From contig NZ_CP081496.1 in assembly GCF_019774615.1 (NCBI RefSeq), positions 4,774,001-4,838,000 on the forward strand: a DNA stretch of 64,000 nt. Direction: 5' to 3'. Shown one piece after another: positions 24,575 through 32,897 of the stretch. Source of the DNA: Streptomyces sp. BHT-5-2. Lineage in GTDB: Bacteria > Actinomycetota > Actinomycetes > Streptomycetales > Streptomycetaceae. The first letter of the stretch is position 1, and each line of letters begins with the position of its first letter. The translations under genes and the position numbers were made by a program. Under the pieces are notes generated by a model, which searched no databases, had not been told where the DNA came from, and saw only the letters and a program-made list of their open reading frames with translations.

Positions 24575-24611
24575 CGTCGTCCCCGGCCCGCGCGCCCGGC
24601 CGGGGACGACG
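24575..24611. terminator. Bidirectional terminator between sulP and modBC
   Basis: CGTCGTCCCCGGCC (24575-24588) pairs perfectly with GGCCGGGGACGACG (24598-24611) around a 9-nt loop. The flanking genes converge here. Confidence 0.8.
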
Positions 24612-24659
24612 CCGTCCCGGCCTGGCGCGTACCGACATCCGACCTGACCCGACGCTCCG

Positions 24660-26669
24660 TCAGATCGCCACCAGTGCCACCTCGGTGGCCTTGACGCTGG
24701 TCCAGACGGCGGCGCCGTCGGCGAGCCCGAGGTCCAGGGCCGCCGCCGGGGTGATCTCGGCGACGAGGTCGGGCGCCTCGGGCGAGGTGACGAGGACCCG
24801 CAGCCGGCTGCCGGCGGCGGTGATCTCCCGTACGGTCCCGGCCCAGACGTTGCGCGGACTGCCCGCGGGCTTCTCGACGTGCACCGAGACCGCCTCGGGG
24901 GCGATCACGGCCAGCGCCGCGGTGCCGTCGGGAAGCGGTTCGGCGGCGACCAGGTGCCCGCCCCCGGTGAGCGCCAGCCCGTCGCCGGCCGCGGTGCCCG
25001 GCCAGGCGTTGCGGCCGAGCATCCGGGCCACCCAGGGCGAGCGCGGATGGCGGGTGACGTCGGCGGGCGGGGCGTCCTGGAGCGCACGGCCGCCGTCGAG
25101 GACGAGGACCCGGTCGGCGAGCGAGACCGCCTCGACGGGGTCGTGGGTGACGATCAGGCAGACCCCGCCGAAGCCGGCGAGATGGCTGCGCAGGGTGTGC
25201 CGGACGTGTGCCCGGGTGGTCTGGTCGAGCGCGGCCAGCGGTTCGTCGAGCAGCAGCAGCCGCGGCCGGGCGGCGAGCGCGCGGGCCAGGGCGACGCGTT
25301 GGGCCTGGCCGCCGGAGAGCTGGGCGGGCCGGCGGTGGGCGAGCGCGCCGACGCCGAGCCGGTCGAGCCACTGCTGGGCGGTGCGCCGGGCCTCGGCGCG
25401 CCGGACGCCCTGGGCGCGCAGCCCGTAGGCGGTGTTGGCCAGCGCCGTCAGGTGCGGGAAGAGTGCCCCGTCCTGCGGGACCCAGGCGACGCCCCGGCGG
25501 TGCGGGGGCAGCGCGGTGGCGTCGCTCTCCCCCAGGCGCAGCACGGCGCGGGCCCGCGGGGTGAGCCCGAGCAGGGCGCGCAGCAGGGTGGTCTTGCCGG
25601 CGCCGTTGGGGCCGACGACGGCGATGGTGGTGCCCGGCTCGGCCCGGAGGGTGAGTTCGGTGAAGCCGGTGACCTCGGCGTCCAGCGGCCAGCGCCCGCC
25701 GGCGGACGGGTCGGGTGCGAGGGGCTGCGAGTGACCGTCTTCGGGGAATGCGGCGCCGTCGGCCGCGCCGGTCCCGGCGCTGTCGGCCGTCGCGTCGGTG
25801 GTGAGCCCGCCGCGGGCGGCACGGGCGGTGCGGTCCGCGGGCCCGCCCGTCCACCGCCCGCGCAGACACACCAGTACGGCCAGGGCGATGGCGAGCAGCA
25901 GCAGGGAGACGGAGGTGGCGGCCTCCGGGGAGTCCTGGAGCAGCAGATAGACCTGGAGCGGCAGGGTCTGGGTGGTGCCGGGGAGGTTGCCGGCGAAGGT
26001 GATCGTGGCGCCGAACTCGCCGAGCGCGCGGGCCCAGGTCAGCGCGGCACCGGCGGCCAGTCCGGGGGCGACCAGGGGCAGGGTGACGGTGCAGAAGACC
26101 CGTACCGGCGAGGCGCCGAGGGAGGCGGCGGTCTCCTCGTAGCTGGGCCGGAGACCGGCGAGGGTGCCCTCCAGGCTGATGACGAGGAAGGGCATCGCGA
26201 CGAAGGTCGCCGCCAGCACCGCGCCGGAGGTGTGGAACGGCAGGACGATGCCGAAGGTGTCCTCCAGCCAGGGGCCGAGGAGTCCGCGGCGGCCGAAGCC
26301 GAGCAGCAGGGCGACACCGCCGACGGTCGGCGGCAGCACCATCGGGAGCAGCACCAGCGAGCGGACGAGCACCTTGCCGGGGAAGTCGACCCGGGCCAGC
26401 AGCCAGGCCAGCGGGACGCCGAGCAGCACCGACAGGCCCAGCGCCCAGCACGACACCAGCAGCGACAGCCGGAGCGCCTGGAGCACTCCGGGGCTGGTCA
26501 GATGGGTGCCGAGGTCGCTCCAGCCGGTGCGGGCGAGGATGCCGAGCAGCGGCATCAGCAGGAACGCGACGGCGAGCAGTGCGGGGACGGCCAGGGCGGC
26601 CGGGGTGCGGGCGCCGGGTGCGCGGCGCCGGGGGGCCGGCGCCGCGGCGGGGGTGCTGGGGCGGCTCAT
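24660..26669 (-). CDS. modBC: Molybdate ABC transporter permease-ATPase fusion (ModB-ModC)
   Basis: 669 aa. Residues about 25-275 are a ModB/BPD-type permease with about five to six helices and the EAA loop (EETAASLGASPVRVFCTVTLPLVAPGL). A linker (about 280-335) joins an ABC ATPase with Walker A VGPNGAGKTTLLRAL, Q-loop WVPQDGALFPHL, signature LSGGQAQRVALARAL, Walker B LLLLDEPLAALD and switch His in IVTHD. The last 70 residues form a TOBE/Mop-like domain. The fusion means one chain gives both a membrane and an ATPase half; the dimer makes the full transporter. It lies downstream of modA (111-nt gap). Confidence 0.93.
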   Translation of the reverse strand: MSRPSTPAAAPAPRRRAPGARTPAALAVPALLAVAFLLMPLLGILARTGWSDLGTHLTSPGVLQALRLSLLVSCWALGLSVLLGVPLAWLLARVDFPGKVLVRSLVLLPMVLPPTVGGVALLLGFGRRGLLGPWLEDTFGIVLPFHTSGAVLAATFVAMPFLVISLEGTLAGLRPSYEETAASLGASPVRVFCTVTLPLVAPGLAAGAALTWARALGEFGATITFAGNLPGTTQTLPLQVYLLLQDSPEAATSVSLLLLAIALAVLVCLRGRWTGGPADRTARAARGGLTTDATADSAGTGAADGAAFPEDGHSQPLAPDPSAGGRWPLDAEVTGFTELTLRAEPGTTIAVVGPNGAGKTTLLRALLGLTPRARAVLRLGESDATALPPHRRGVAWVPQDGALFPHLTALANTAYGLRAQGVRRAEARRTAQQWLDRLGVGALAHRRPAQLSGGQAQRVALARALAARPRLLLLDEPLAALDQTTRAHVRHTLRSHLAGFGGVCLIVTHDPVEAVSLADRVLVLDGGRALQDAPPADVTRHPRSPWVARMLGRNAWPGTAAGDGLALTGGGHLVAAEPLPDGTAALAVIAPEAVSVHVEKPAGSPRNVWAGTVREITAAGSRLRVLVTSPEAPDLVAEITPAAALDLGLADGAAVWTSVKATEVALVAI

Positions 26670-26780
26670 CGGGTGTCCTGGGATCGGGGCGGGCGGCGGG
26701 TACGAGCCGGGCGGCGGGTACGGCAGCGGGGCGGGGGCTGCCCGCTCCCCCGAGCCGGACGGGCCCCGCCCCGCGGATCG

Positions 26781-27575
26781 TCACGGCTTCTGGAAACCGG
26801 CCTCCTGGAGGAGCTTCTGCGCCTCGGGCGTGCTCAGCCACTTCACGAACGCGGCGGCCGCGGCCGAGTGCTGGGAGGACTTCAGGGTCGCCGCCGGGTA
26901 GGAGGCGACGGCGTTCTGGGCGTCCGGGATGTCGATGGCGTCGACCTTCTTGGGCGCGGTGGCGGCGTCCGTCTTGTAGACGATGCCGGCGTCCGCCTCG
27001 CCGAGTTCCACCTTGCTCAGGACGGCGCGGACGTTGGGCTCCTGGGAGACCGGCTTGACGGTCAGCTTCTGGGCGTCCAGGACCTTCTTGCCGTAGCGGC
27101 CGACCGGCACGTCGGGGGCGGCCAGCACCACCTTCAACTTGCTGTTCGCGAGGTCCTTCAGGGCGCCGACCTTCTTGGGGTTGCCCTTGCCGGTGGCGAT
27201 GACCAGGCGGTTCTTGGCGATGACGGTGGGGGCACCGGTGTCCGCTTTGAGTCCGTCCATGGTCTTGGTGTCGGCGGTGACCAGGGCGTCGGCGGGGGCG
27301 CCCTGCTTGACCTGGGCGGCGAGCTCCTGGGAGCCGGCGAAGGAGAAGGCGACCTTGGTGCCCGGGTGCTCCTTCTCGTACACGGCGCCGGCCTTCTGGA
27401 GGACGTCGGTGAGCGAGGCGGCGGCGAGCACGGTGAGCTTGGTGGTGCCGCCGGACGCGCCGCCGTCCTTCTTGGCGCTGTCGCCGCTGCCGCCGGAGCA
27501 GGCGGCGAGCGGGACGAGGAGGGCGGCGGTGACGATCGCGGCGGCGGCGCGGCGCCCGGTGAGGAACGGGGACAT
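26781..27575 (-). CDS. modA: Molybdate-binding lipoprotein ModA
   Basis: 264 aa with a lipoprotein signal: basic RRAAAAI, a hydrophobic stretch and lipobox LAAC-SG at about residues 23-26. The mature part begins after a Ser/Gly/Lys linker with KLTVLAAASLTDVLQKAGAVYEKEHPG, the standard ModA opening with the oxyanion-binding A-A-A-S-L-T-D motif, and ends VKWLSTPEAQKLLQEAGFQKP. It delivers molybdate/tungstate to ModBC. Confidence 0.95.
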   Translation of the reverse strand: MSPFLTGRRAAAAIVTAALLVPLAACSGGSGDSAKKDGGASGGTTKLTVLAAASLTDVLQKAGAVYEKEHPGTKVAFSFAGSQELAAQVKQGAPADALVTADTKTMDGLKADTGAPTVIAKNRLVIATGKGNPKKVGALKDLANSKLKVVLAAPDVPVGRYGKKVLDAQKLTVKPVSQEPNVRAVLSKVELGEADAGIVYKTDAATAPKKVDAIDIPDAQNAVASYPAATLKSSQHSAAAAAFVKWLSTPEAQKLLQEAGFQKP

Positions 27576-27755
27576 GGTGCGGGACTCCTTGGAACGCGGG
27601 GCGATGCGGTCGCCCGAGCGGATGGGGACAAAGCCGCGCCGAGTGGGGTCTCCCCTGCTCGTCGAGGACGTTCGGGAGCCGGGGAAGGGCGACGCCGCTG
27701 GGTGGGCTGCCGGTCCGAGGGACGTGGAGCGGACCGCCGGGGATGTCGCGGGGGG

Positions 27756-28151
27756 TCAGGTGCGGTCGATGTGCACGCTGGTGGATTTCACCCGTGCGAC
27801 GGCCTGCATGCCGACCTCCAGCCCGAGTTCCTCGACCGCTTCTCGGGTGAGGAGGGACACCAGGCGGTGCGGGCCGGCCTGGATCTCGACCTGGGCGGCG
27901 ACGTCGCCGAGGGTGACGGCGGTGACGATGCCCGGGAAGGCGTTGCGGACGGAGGTGTAGGTGTCGTCGTCCTCACCGCCGGGGGCCTGGCCCACCTCGA
28001 CGGAGAAGGCGGCGAGGTCCCGGCCGTCGATCAGGCGACGGCCGCTCTCGTCGCGATGGGTCGCGACCCGTCCGGCGTCCGCCCAGCGGCGGGCGGTGTC
28101 CGGGCTCACGCCCAGCAGACGGGCCGCCTGGCCGATTGTGTAGGACTGCAT
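27756..28151 (-). CDS. HTH-TOBE (Mop) molybdate-responsive regulator, copy 1
   Basis: 131 aa from the ATG at 28151 (MQSYTIGQAARLLGVSPDTARRWADAG). An excisionase/MerR-like helix-turn-helix (about 1-55) is joined to one molybdopterin-binding TOBE domain (about 65-131: SVRNAFPGIVTAVTLGDVAAQVEIQAG, then LTREAVEELGLEVGMQAVARVKSTSVHI). It is the first gene of the mod set and is an actinobacterial functional analogue of ModE: oxyanion bound by the TOBE domain would switch DNA binding. A close paralogue lies at 34440-34847. Confidence 0.9.
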   Translation of the reverse strand: MQSYTIGQAARLLGVSPDTARRWADAGRVATHRDESGRRLIDGRDLAAFSVEVGQAPGGEDDDTYTSVRNAFPGIVTAVTLGDVAAQVEIQAGPHRLVSLLTREAVEELGLEVGMQAVARVKSTSVHIDRT

Positions 28152-28314
28152 GTGCGACAAGATATGAGGTGTTGTCTCGCATTTACAATCCTTTTGGCTT
28201 TCCTCCATGGCAGATGCAAGGCCACTTGGAGGATGGGACAACGGCGAATTCCGGCCAGCGGAAAGCCGGGTGGCCCGGCCCCGCGCGGCATCCGGCAGGA
28301 CGCGTCCCGGACCG

Positions 28315-28341
28315 GCCGGGGCGACGGGCCCCGTCCCCGGC
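28315..28341 (-). terminator. Possible terminator of the sulfite-oxidase-like gene
   Basis: GCCGGGG (28315-28321) and CCCCGGC (28335-28341) enclose a second pairing, ACGGG with CCCGT. The hairpin abuts the stop codon of the gene read leftwards. The remainder of 28152-28314 is moderately AT-rich and should contain the promoter of the HTH-TOBE regulator. Confidence 0.45.
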
Positions 28342-28853
28342 TACCGCTCCCCCGGTGCCGGGCACGTACCCACCCAGATACCCGTGATGGCGCTGATGTA
28401 CCGCGCGCCGCAGCGGTCGGACGGCACCACGAGCTGGCTACCCATGGCGTCCAGCGGCCGGTCGTCCATGGCCGTGGCCAGCAGGATCGGGGCGTTGCCG
28501 AAGTCGGCGTCGATCTCCGCCCAGGACAGCACGGTGTGGTGGCCGTCCCCGCCGGTGACCGTCAGCAGGAAGCGGGAGCGGTCCTTGCGCCGCCGGGCGT
28601 CGAAGGCGGGGCCCGCCGCGTCCAGGACGTCCCGCAGCAGCGGGCCGTCGAAGGTGTGGTGCTGCGGCCCGTTGGTGGCGCAGTCGAAGACGACCGGGGC
28701 GTGCCGCTGCGGCCAGCGCGTCCGCAGGTCGGCGACGGTCAGCACGAGCGGGCGGTGCAGCTGCCCGCTGATCCGGAAGCGCCGGGCGGCGGGCGGGGCG
28801 GCCTCGGACGGGCCGCGGACGGCGGCGGGGCGGGACGGGCTGAGTCGGCTCAT
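28341..28853 (-). CDS. Sulfite-oxidase-fold molybdopterin oxidoreductase (short form)
   Basis: 170 aa from the ATG at 28853 (GGGGAC upstream). The fold signature is FRISGQLHRPLVLTVADLRTRWPQRH, then VVFDCATNGPQHHTFDGPLLRDVL with the cysteine that ligates Mo in this family, and a C-terminal SQLVVPSDRCGARYISAITGIWVG. It is a compact Oxidored_molyb domain without a Tat signal, haem or dimerisation domain. The substrate is unknown. Position between the mod genes and the purine hydroxylase supports the Mo assignment. Confidence 0.82.
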   Translation of the reverse strand: MSRLSPSRPAAVRGPSEAAPPAARRFRISGQLHRPLVLTVADLRTRWPQRHAPVVFDCATNGPQHHTFDGPLLRDVLDAAGPAFDARRRKDRSRFLLTVTGGDGHHTVLSWAEIDADFGNAPILLATAMDDRPLDAMGSQLVVPSDRCGARYISAITGIWVGTCPAPGER

Positions 28854-28988
28854 CGGTGTCCCCCTGGAGACGATCCATGCGGAGGCTGCGTCCCAGTGAT
28901 GCCCCGGCGATGCATGACTCAATCACATATGCCATCCGACTGCGGATGTTCCCCTTGCGTAAGTGAGGCAAATGGGGCCAGGAGGACC

Positions 28989-29027
28989 GCAGGTCCGAGG
29001 CCGCCCCCGGTGCGGCCCCGGACCTGC
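28989..29027 (-). terminator. Terminator of the xanthine dehydrogenase operon
   Basis: Left arm 28989-29004 and right arm 29012-29027 (16 nt each) pair with one mismatch around a 7-nt loop; the outer part is GCAGGTCCG / CGGACCTGC. It lies about 28 nt past the stop of the leftward gene. Confidence 0.75.
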
Positions 29028-29054
29028 CGGCCCCGTGGGCGTTCCCGGCCGGCC

Positions 29055-31853
29055 TCAGACCGAGCCCTCGCGGGAGGGGTGTGCCCGGGCCGGCCGGCCC
29101 TCCTCGCCGCCCGCCGCACGGTGTTCCGCCAGGGCCAGCCACACCTTGTCCCGCAGGAACGGCACTTCGGTGAAGCGGACCCCGGTGGCGTCGCGCAGCG
29201 CGTTGCCGAAGGCGGGGGCGACGGGGTTGAACGGGCTCTCGCTCATCGACTTCGCGCCCAGCGGCCCGATGGCGTCCGAGGTCTCCGTGAAGTGGACCTC
29301 GGTGCGCGGGACGTCGGCGTAGGCGGGCAGCCGGTAGCGGCGGAAGGCGGGGGTGAGGACCGCGCCGCGCTCGTCGACCAGGACCTGTTCGAAGAGGGTG
29401 GCGCCGAGGGCCTGGGCGACCCCGCCCTCGACCTGGCCGCGGCACTGCATGGGGTTCATGACCCTGCCGGCGTCGGCCGAGTGGACGCTGCGCAGGATCC
29501 GGATCTCGCCGGTGTCCGGATCGACGGCGATCTTGAACCACTGGGCGTTGAAGGCCACCGACCGCGGTGAGCCGCCCCAGTGCCCGGCGGCCGCCAGCTC
29601 CACGTCGCGCTCGCGGGCGGCCTGGTGCAGCTCCTTGAGCGGAACCGTCCGGTCCGCGCACTCCACCGCGTCCGCCAGCAGCCGGCACCGGCTCCGCGGA
29701 GTGCGGGCGTATTCGGCGGCGAACGAAAGGACCTTCTCCGCCAGGCCGTTGGCCGCCCGCATCACGGCCTTGCCGGCCACGACGGTGCCGGCCGAGCCGA
29801 AGGCGCCGGTGTCGTGCCGGACGACGTCGGTGTCGGACTGCCGGACGGCGATCCGGTCGGCGGTGGTACCCAGTGCGCCGGCGGTGATCTGCTTGTGGAC
29901 GGTGGTGGTGCCGTTGCCGAACTCCGCGGTGCCGACGGCGATGTCGTAGGTGCCGTCGTCCAGCAGGGACACCGTGGCGTCGGCGTAGTGGCCGCCGGGC
30001 GGGCCGGTGGCGATCATCGACATGGCGGTGCCCTGGCCGATCAGCCAGCCCTCGGGGACGTCCGGGTCGTCGCGGTCCCCGGCGATCGCGTCGCGCACGA
30101 CCTGGAGGCACTGGTCCAGGCCGTAGCTGGCGATCTGCAGGTCCTCCTCCTCGCCGCCGGGGCTGATCATGTGCTCTCCGGGGCCGATGATGTTGCGCTC
30201 CCGGAAGACCAGCGGATCGAGGCCCAGCCGACGGGCCAGTTCGTCCATGGCCGACTCCACGGCGAAGGTGACCTGGCCCAACCCGTAGCCGCGGAACGCC
30301 CCGGCGGGAACGCAGTTGGTGTAGACGGAGTGGGCGTCGACCTTCTTGTGGGGCGCGCGGTAGACGGCCATCGACTCGCCGACGCTGTGGAACATCACCG
30401 CCGGGCCGTGGTTGCCGTACGCGCCGGTGTTGGCGATCACCCTCAGTTGAAGGGCCGTCAGGGTGCCGTCCCGTTTCGCGCCGGCCTTGATGCCGATGGT
30501 GAAGGGGTGCCGGGTGGTGGCGCCGAAGAACTGCTCGGCGCGGGTGAACTCCAGCTTCACCGGCCGGTGCAGCCGCATCGCGGCGAGCACCACGATGTCC
30601 TCGGTGAGCATCTCCTGCTTGCCGCCGAAGCCGCCGCCGACCCGGCCCGCGACCACCCGGACCCCGTCCTCCGGCAGGTCGTAGAGGGCGCACAGGGCGC
30701 GCCTGGTCAGGAAGGGGACCTGGGTGCTGGAGCGGACCACCAGCCGCTCGCCGGCGCCGTCCCCGGGCTCCTCGAAGTAGGCGAGCGCGCCGTGCGTCTC
30801 CAGGCTGGCGTGCTGCACCCGCTGGGTGCGGAAGGTCTCCTCGTAGACCACGTCGGCCTCGGCGAAGCCCTGGGCCACGCTGCCGATCTCGCCGTGCACC
30901 TCGCCGACGACGTTGTCGTCCGGGCGGGAGATCCGGGCGGTGCCGGGGTCCTTGGCGTGGAGGACGGGCGCGCCGGGCCGCATCGCCTCCTCCGGGTCGA
31001 GGACGTGCGGCAGCACCTCGTACTCCACCGCGATCCGGCGGCAGCCCTCCTCGGCGGCGCCCTCGGTGTCGGCGACCACGGCGGCCACCCGTTGCCCGAC
31101 GAAGCGGACCACGTCGTCCAGGACGCGGGTGTCGTCGGGGTCCTCCGTGGGGTGCTCGTGGCGGGCGGAGGAGAACAGCCGCTCGGGAGCGTCGTGGTGG
31201 GTGAGGACGAGGCGGACGCCGGGGACGCGCAGCGCGTCGGCGGTGTCGATCGAGACGATCCGGGCGTGCGGGTGCGGGGAACGCAGCAGCTTCATGTGCA
31301 GCAGTCCCTCGACCTCGATGTCGAAGGTGTAGCGGGCGGTGCCGGTGACCACCTGCGGGCCGGCGGGGGCGCCGAGGTTGCGGCCGACGGACTCCCCCGG
31401 GCGCGGCTCCTCGACGTGGGTGACGCCGCGGATCGCGTCCTCGATGGCCCGGTAGCCGGTGCAGCGGCAGAGGTTGCCCTTCAACGCCCTTGGCAGATCG
31501 CTGAGTTGATCGGAGTCCAGGGTGGCGGTGGTCATCAGGAAGCCGGCGGTGCAGAAGCCGCACTGGAAGCCCTGGGCATCGAGGAACTTCCGCTGGACGG
31601 GGTGGAGTTCACCGTCCGGCTCGGCCAGTCCCTCGACGGTGGTGACCCGGCGGCCGGCGGCGCGGACGGCCGGGTAGAGGCAGCTGTGGACGGGCTCGCC
31701 GTCGACATGGACGGTGCAGGCGCCGCAGTCCCCGGCGTCGCAGCCCTTCTTCACCCCGAACCAGCCGCGGTCCCGCAGATAGGTGCGCAGGCACTGGCCG
31801 GGGCGCGGTTCGGCGTCGAAGTCCCGGCCGTTGACGTGGACGGCGTAGCTCAT
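29055..31853 (-). CDS. Xanthine dehydrogenase-family subunit: [2Fe-2S] domain fused to Mo-binding subunit
   Basis: 932 aa from the ATG at 31853 with GGAGG upstream. Residues 1-160 hold both [2Fe-2S] sites: KKGCDAGDCGACTVHVDG with a later C, then CGFCTAGFL and LCRCTGY. From about 175 the molybdopterin subunit follows (TGTARYTFDIEVEGLLHMKLLRSPHPHA, VGGGFGGKQEM, CVPAGAFRGYGLGQ) and ends with the catalytic Glu region LGAKSMSESPFNPV. The usual separate small subunit is fused here, while the FAD subunit stays separate upstream. The likely role is purine (hypoxanthine/xanthine) oxidation, given the divergent PucR regulator. A terminator follows. Confidence 0.92.
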   Translation of the reverse strand: MSYAVHVNGRDFDAEPRPGQCLRTYLRDRGWFGVKKGCDAGDCGACTVHVDGEPVHSCLYPAVRAAGRRVTTVEGLAEPDGELHPVQRKFLDAQGFQCGFCTAGFLMTTATLDSDQLSDLPRALKGNLCRCTGYRAIEDAIRGVTHVEEPRPGESVGRNLGAPAGPQVVTGTARYTFDIEVEGLLHMKLLRSPHPHARIVSIDTADALRVPGVRLVLTHHDAPERLFSSARHEHPTEDPDDTRVLDDVVRFVGQRVAAVVADTEGAAEEGCRRIAVEYEVLPHVLDPEEAMRPGAPVLHAKDPGTARISRPDDNVVGEVHGEIGSVAQGFAEADVVYEETFRTQRVQHASLETHGALAYFEEPGDGAGERLVVRSSTQVPFLTRRALCALYDLPEDGVRVVAGRVGGGFGGKQEMLTEDIVVLAAMRLHRPVKLEFTRAEQFFGATTRHPFTIGIKAGAKRDGTLTALQLRVIANTGAYGNHGPAVMFHSVGESMAVYRAPHKKVDAHSVYTNCVPAGAFRGYGLGQVTFAVESAMDELARRLGLDPLVFRERNIIGPGEHMISPGGEEEDLQIASYGLDQCLQVVRDAIAGDRDDPDVPEGWLIGQGTAMSMIATGPPGGHYADATVSLLDDGTYDIAVGTAEFGNGTTTVHKQITAGALGTTADRIAVRQSDTDVVRHDTGAFGSAGTVVAGKAVMRAANGLAEKVLSFAAEYARTPRSRCRLLADAVECADRTVPLKELHQAARERDVELAAAGHWGGSPRSVAFNAQWFKIAVDPDTGEIRILRSVHSADAGRVMNPMQCRGQVEGGVAQALGATLFEQVLVDERGAVLTPAFRRYRLPAYADVPRTEVHFTETSDAIGPLGAKSMSESPFNPVAPAFGNALRDATGVRFTEVPFLRDKVWLALAEHRAAGGEEGRPARAHPSREGSV

Positions 31854-32692
31854 CGGAGGACCTCCCTGGGGGACGGCGGGCGGGTGGTGAGTTCGGCGCG
31901 GACCTCCTCGGCGAGGCGGAGCGCCATGTGGCGCCGCCAGGCGGGCAGGCCATGGATGTCGTCGAACCACTCGGCGTCGGTGACGGCGTCGTCGAGGGTG
32001 GCGCGCAGCGCGGCGGCGCCGGGCGGGGTGGGGAACCAGAGACGGAAGGGGCGCACGGTGGCGGCGGTGACGGTGACGGCCAGCGAGCCGTCCAGGGGGT
32101 CGAGGGCGCCGATGACCAGGGCGCCGGAGCGGCCGAGCCCGTAGAGGGAGACCTGGCGGAAGGCGGTGCGGCAGGTGAGCGCGCGGGCGGGCAGGGTGAC
32201 CGAGCGGAGGAGCTCGCCCTCGCCGAGGTCCTTGCGGCCGGCGCCGGTGATGAAGTCGGCGACCGCGACCCGGCGCCGGGAGCCGTCCTGGGCCTGGAGC
32301 AGACAGCTGCCGTCCAGGGCGGCGGTGAGCGAGATCATCGGGCCGGCCGGCAGCCCGTTGCAGAGGTTGCCGCCGACGGTCGCCATGTTCCAGATCTTGA
32401 ACGAGGCCAGGAAGGCGCGGCAGCACCGCTCGAAGAGAGGGGCCGCCGGGGCGGGGAAGGCGGCGGCGAAGCGGGAGAGCTGGGCGATGGTGCAGGTGGC
32501 GGCGATCTCCAGGGAGCCGTCCGGGAGTTGCCCGACCGGCTTCCAGCCCATCCGGCTCAGGTCCACCAGGCGGCGCAGGCGCGGTTGCGGCTCGGAGAAG
32601 AGGTAGGTGCCGCCGCCCAGCCAGGCGTCACCGGTGCGCCAGGGGGCGTGCTGCCGGGCGTCGCGCACCTCCAGCACGGTGTTCAGGTCCAT
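31850..32692 (-). CDS. FAD-binding subunit of xanthine dehydrogenase-family enzyme
   Basis: 280 aa, starting MDLNTVLEV. FAD-binding motifs are AWLGGGTYLFSEPQP (pyrophosphate loop) and IWNMATVGGNLCNGLPAG, with a CO-dehydrogenase flavoprotein C-terminal domain. Its stop overlaps the start of the fused Fe-S/Mo gene by 4 nt (ATGA). It transfers electrons from the Fe-S centres to NAD+ or another acceptor. Confidence 0.92.
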   Translation of the reverse strand: MDLNTVLEVRDARQHAPWRTGDAWLGGGTYLFSEPQPRLRRLVDLSRMGWKPVGQLPDGSLEIAATCTIAQLSRFAAAFPAPAAPLFERCCRAFLASFKIWNMATVGGNLCNGLPAGPMISLTAALDGSCLLQAQDGSRRRVAVADFITGAGRKDLGEGELLRSVTLPARALTCRTAFRQVSLYGLGRSGALVIGALDPLDGSLAVTVTAATVRPFRLWFPTPPGAAALRATLDDAVTDAEWFDDIHGLPAWRRHMALRLAEEVRAELTTRPPSPREVLR

Positions 32693-32897
32693 GCCGCCGA
32701 GTGAAGCAACGCGGCGCCCCGGTGCACGACTGGTGCGCGGCACGGAAAACACACCAACGCCGGAGCCCGGAACTGGATGATCAACCAAGAGGGATATCGA
32801 TGTGAGCGGCTGGCATTTACGATGCCTGGACCCGCATTCGCCTGGTGAATGTGAGATGCCGGGGTACGCGCTCGGCAGCCGTCCAAGGAGCCACCAC
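32693..32897. promoter_or_regulatory. Divergent xdh/pucR regulatory region
   Basis: 205 nt between divergent starts. On the rightward strand a TACGAT -10-like box (32818-32823) precedes pucR, which has AAGGAG at 32885. Two small inverted repeats are visible: GGCAT-TTACG-ATGCC overlapping that box and CATTC-GCCTGGT-GAATG just downstream. Either could be a PucR operator. I could not define the xdh promoter. Confidence 0.45.

Noticed and set aside
24879..29570. A 1563-codon rightward open frame over the molybdate and xanthine dehydrogenase genes
   Set aside because: It is antisense to modBC, modA and the HTH-TOBE regulator, which all show firm motifs. Its Gly/Arg/Val low-complexity product is the usual shadow in GC-rich DNA.
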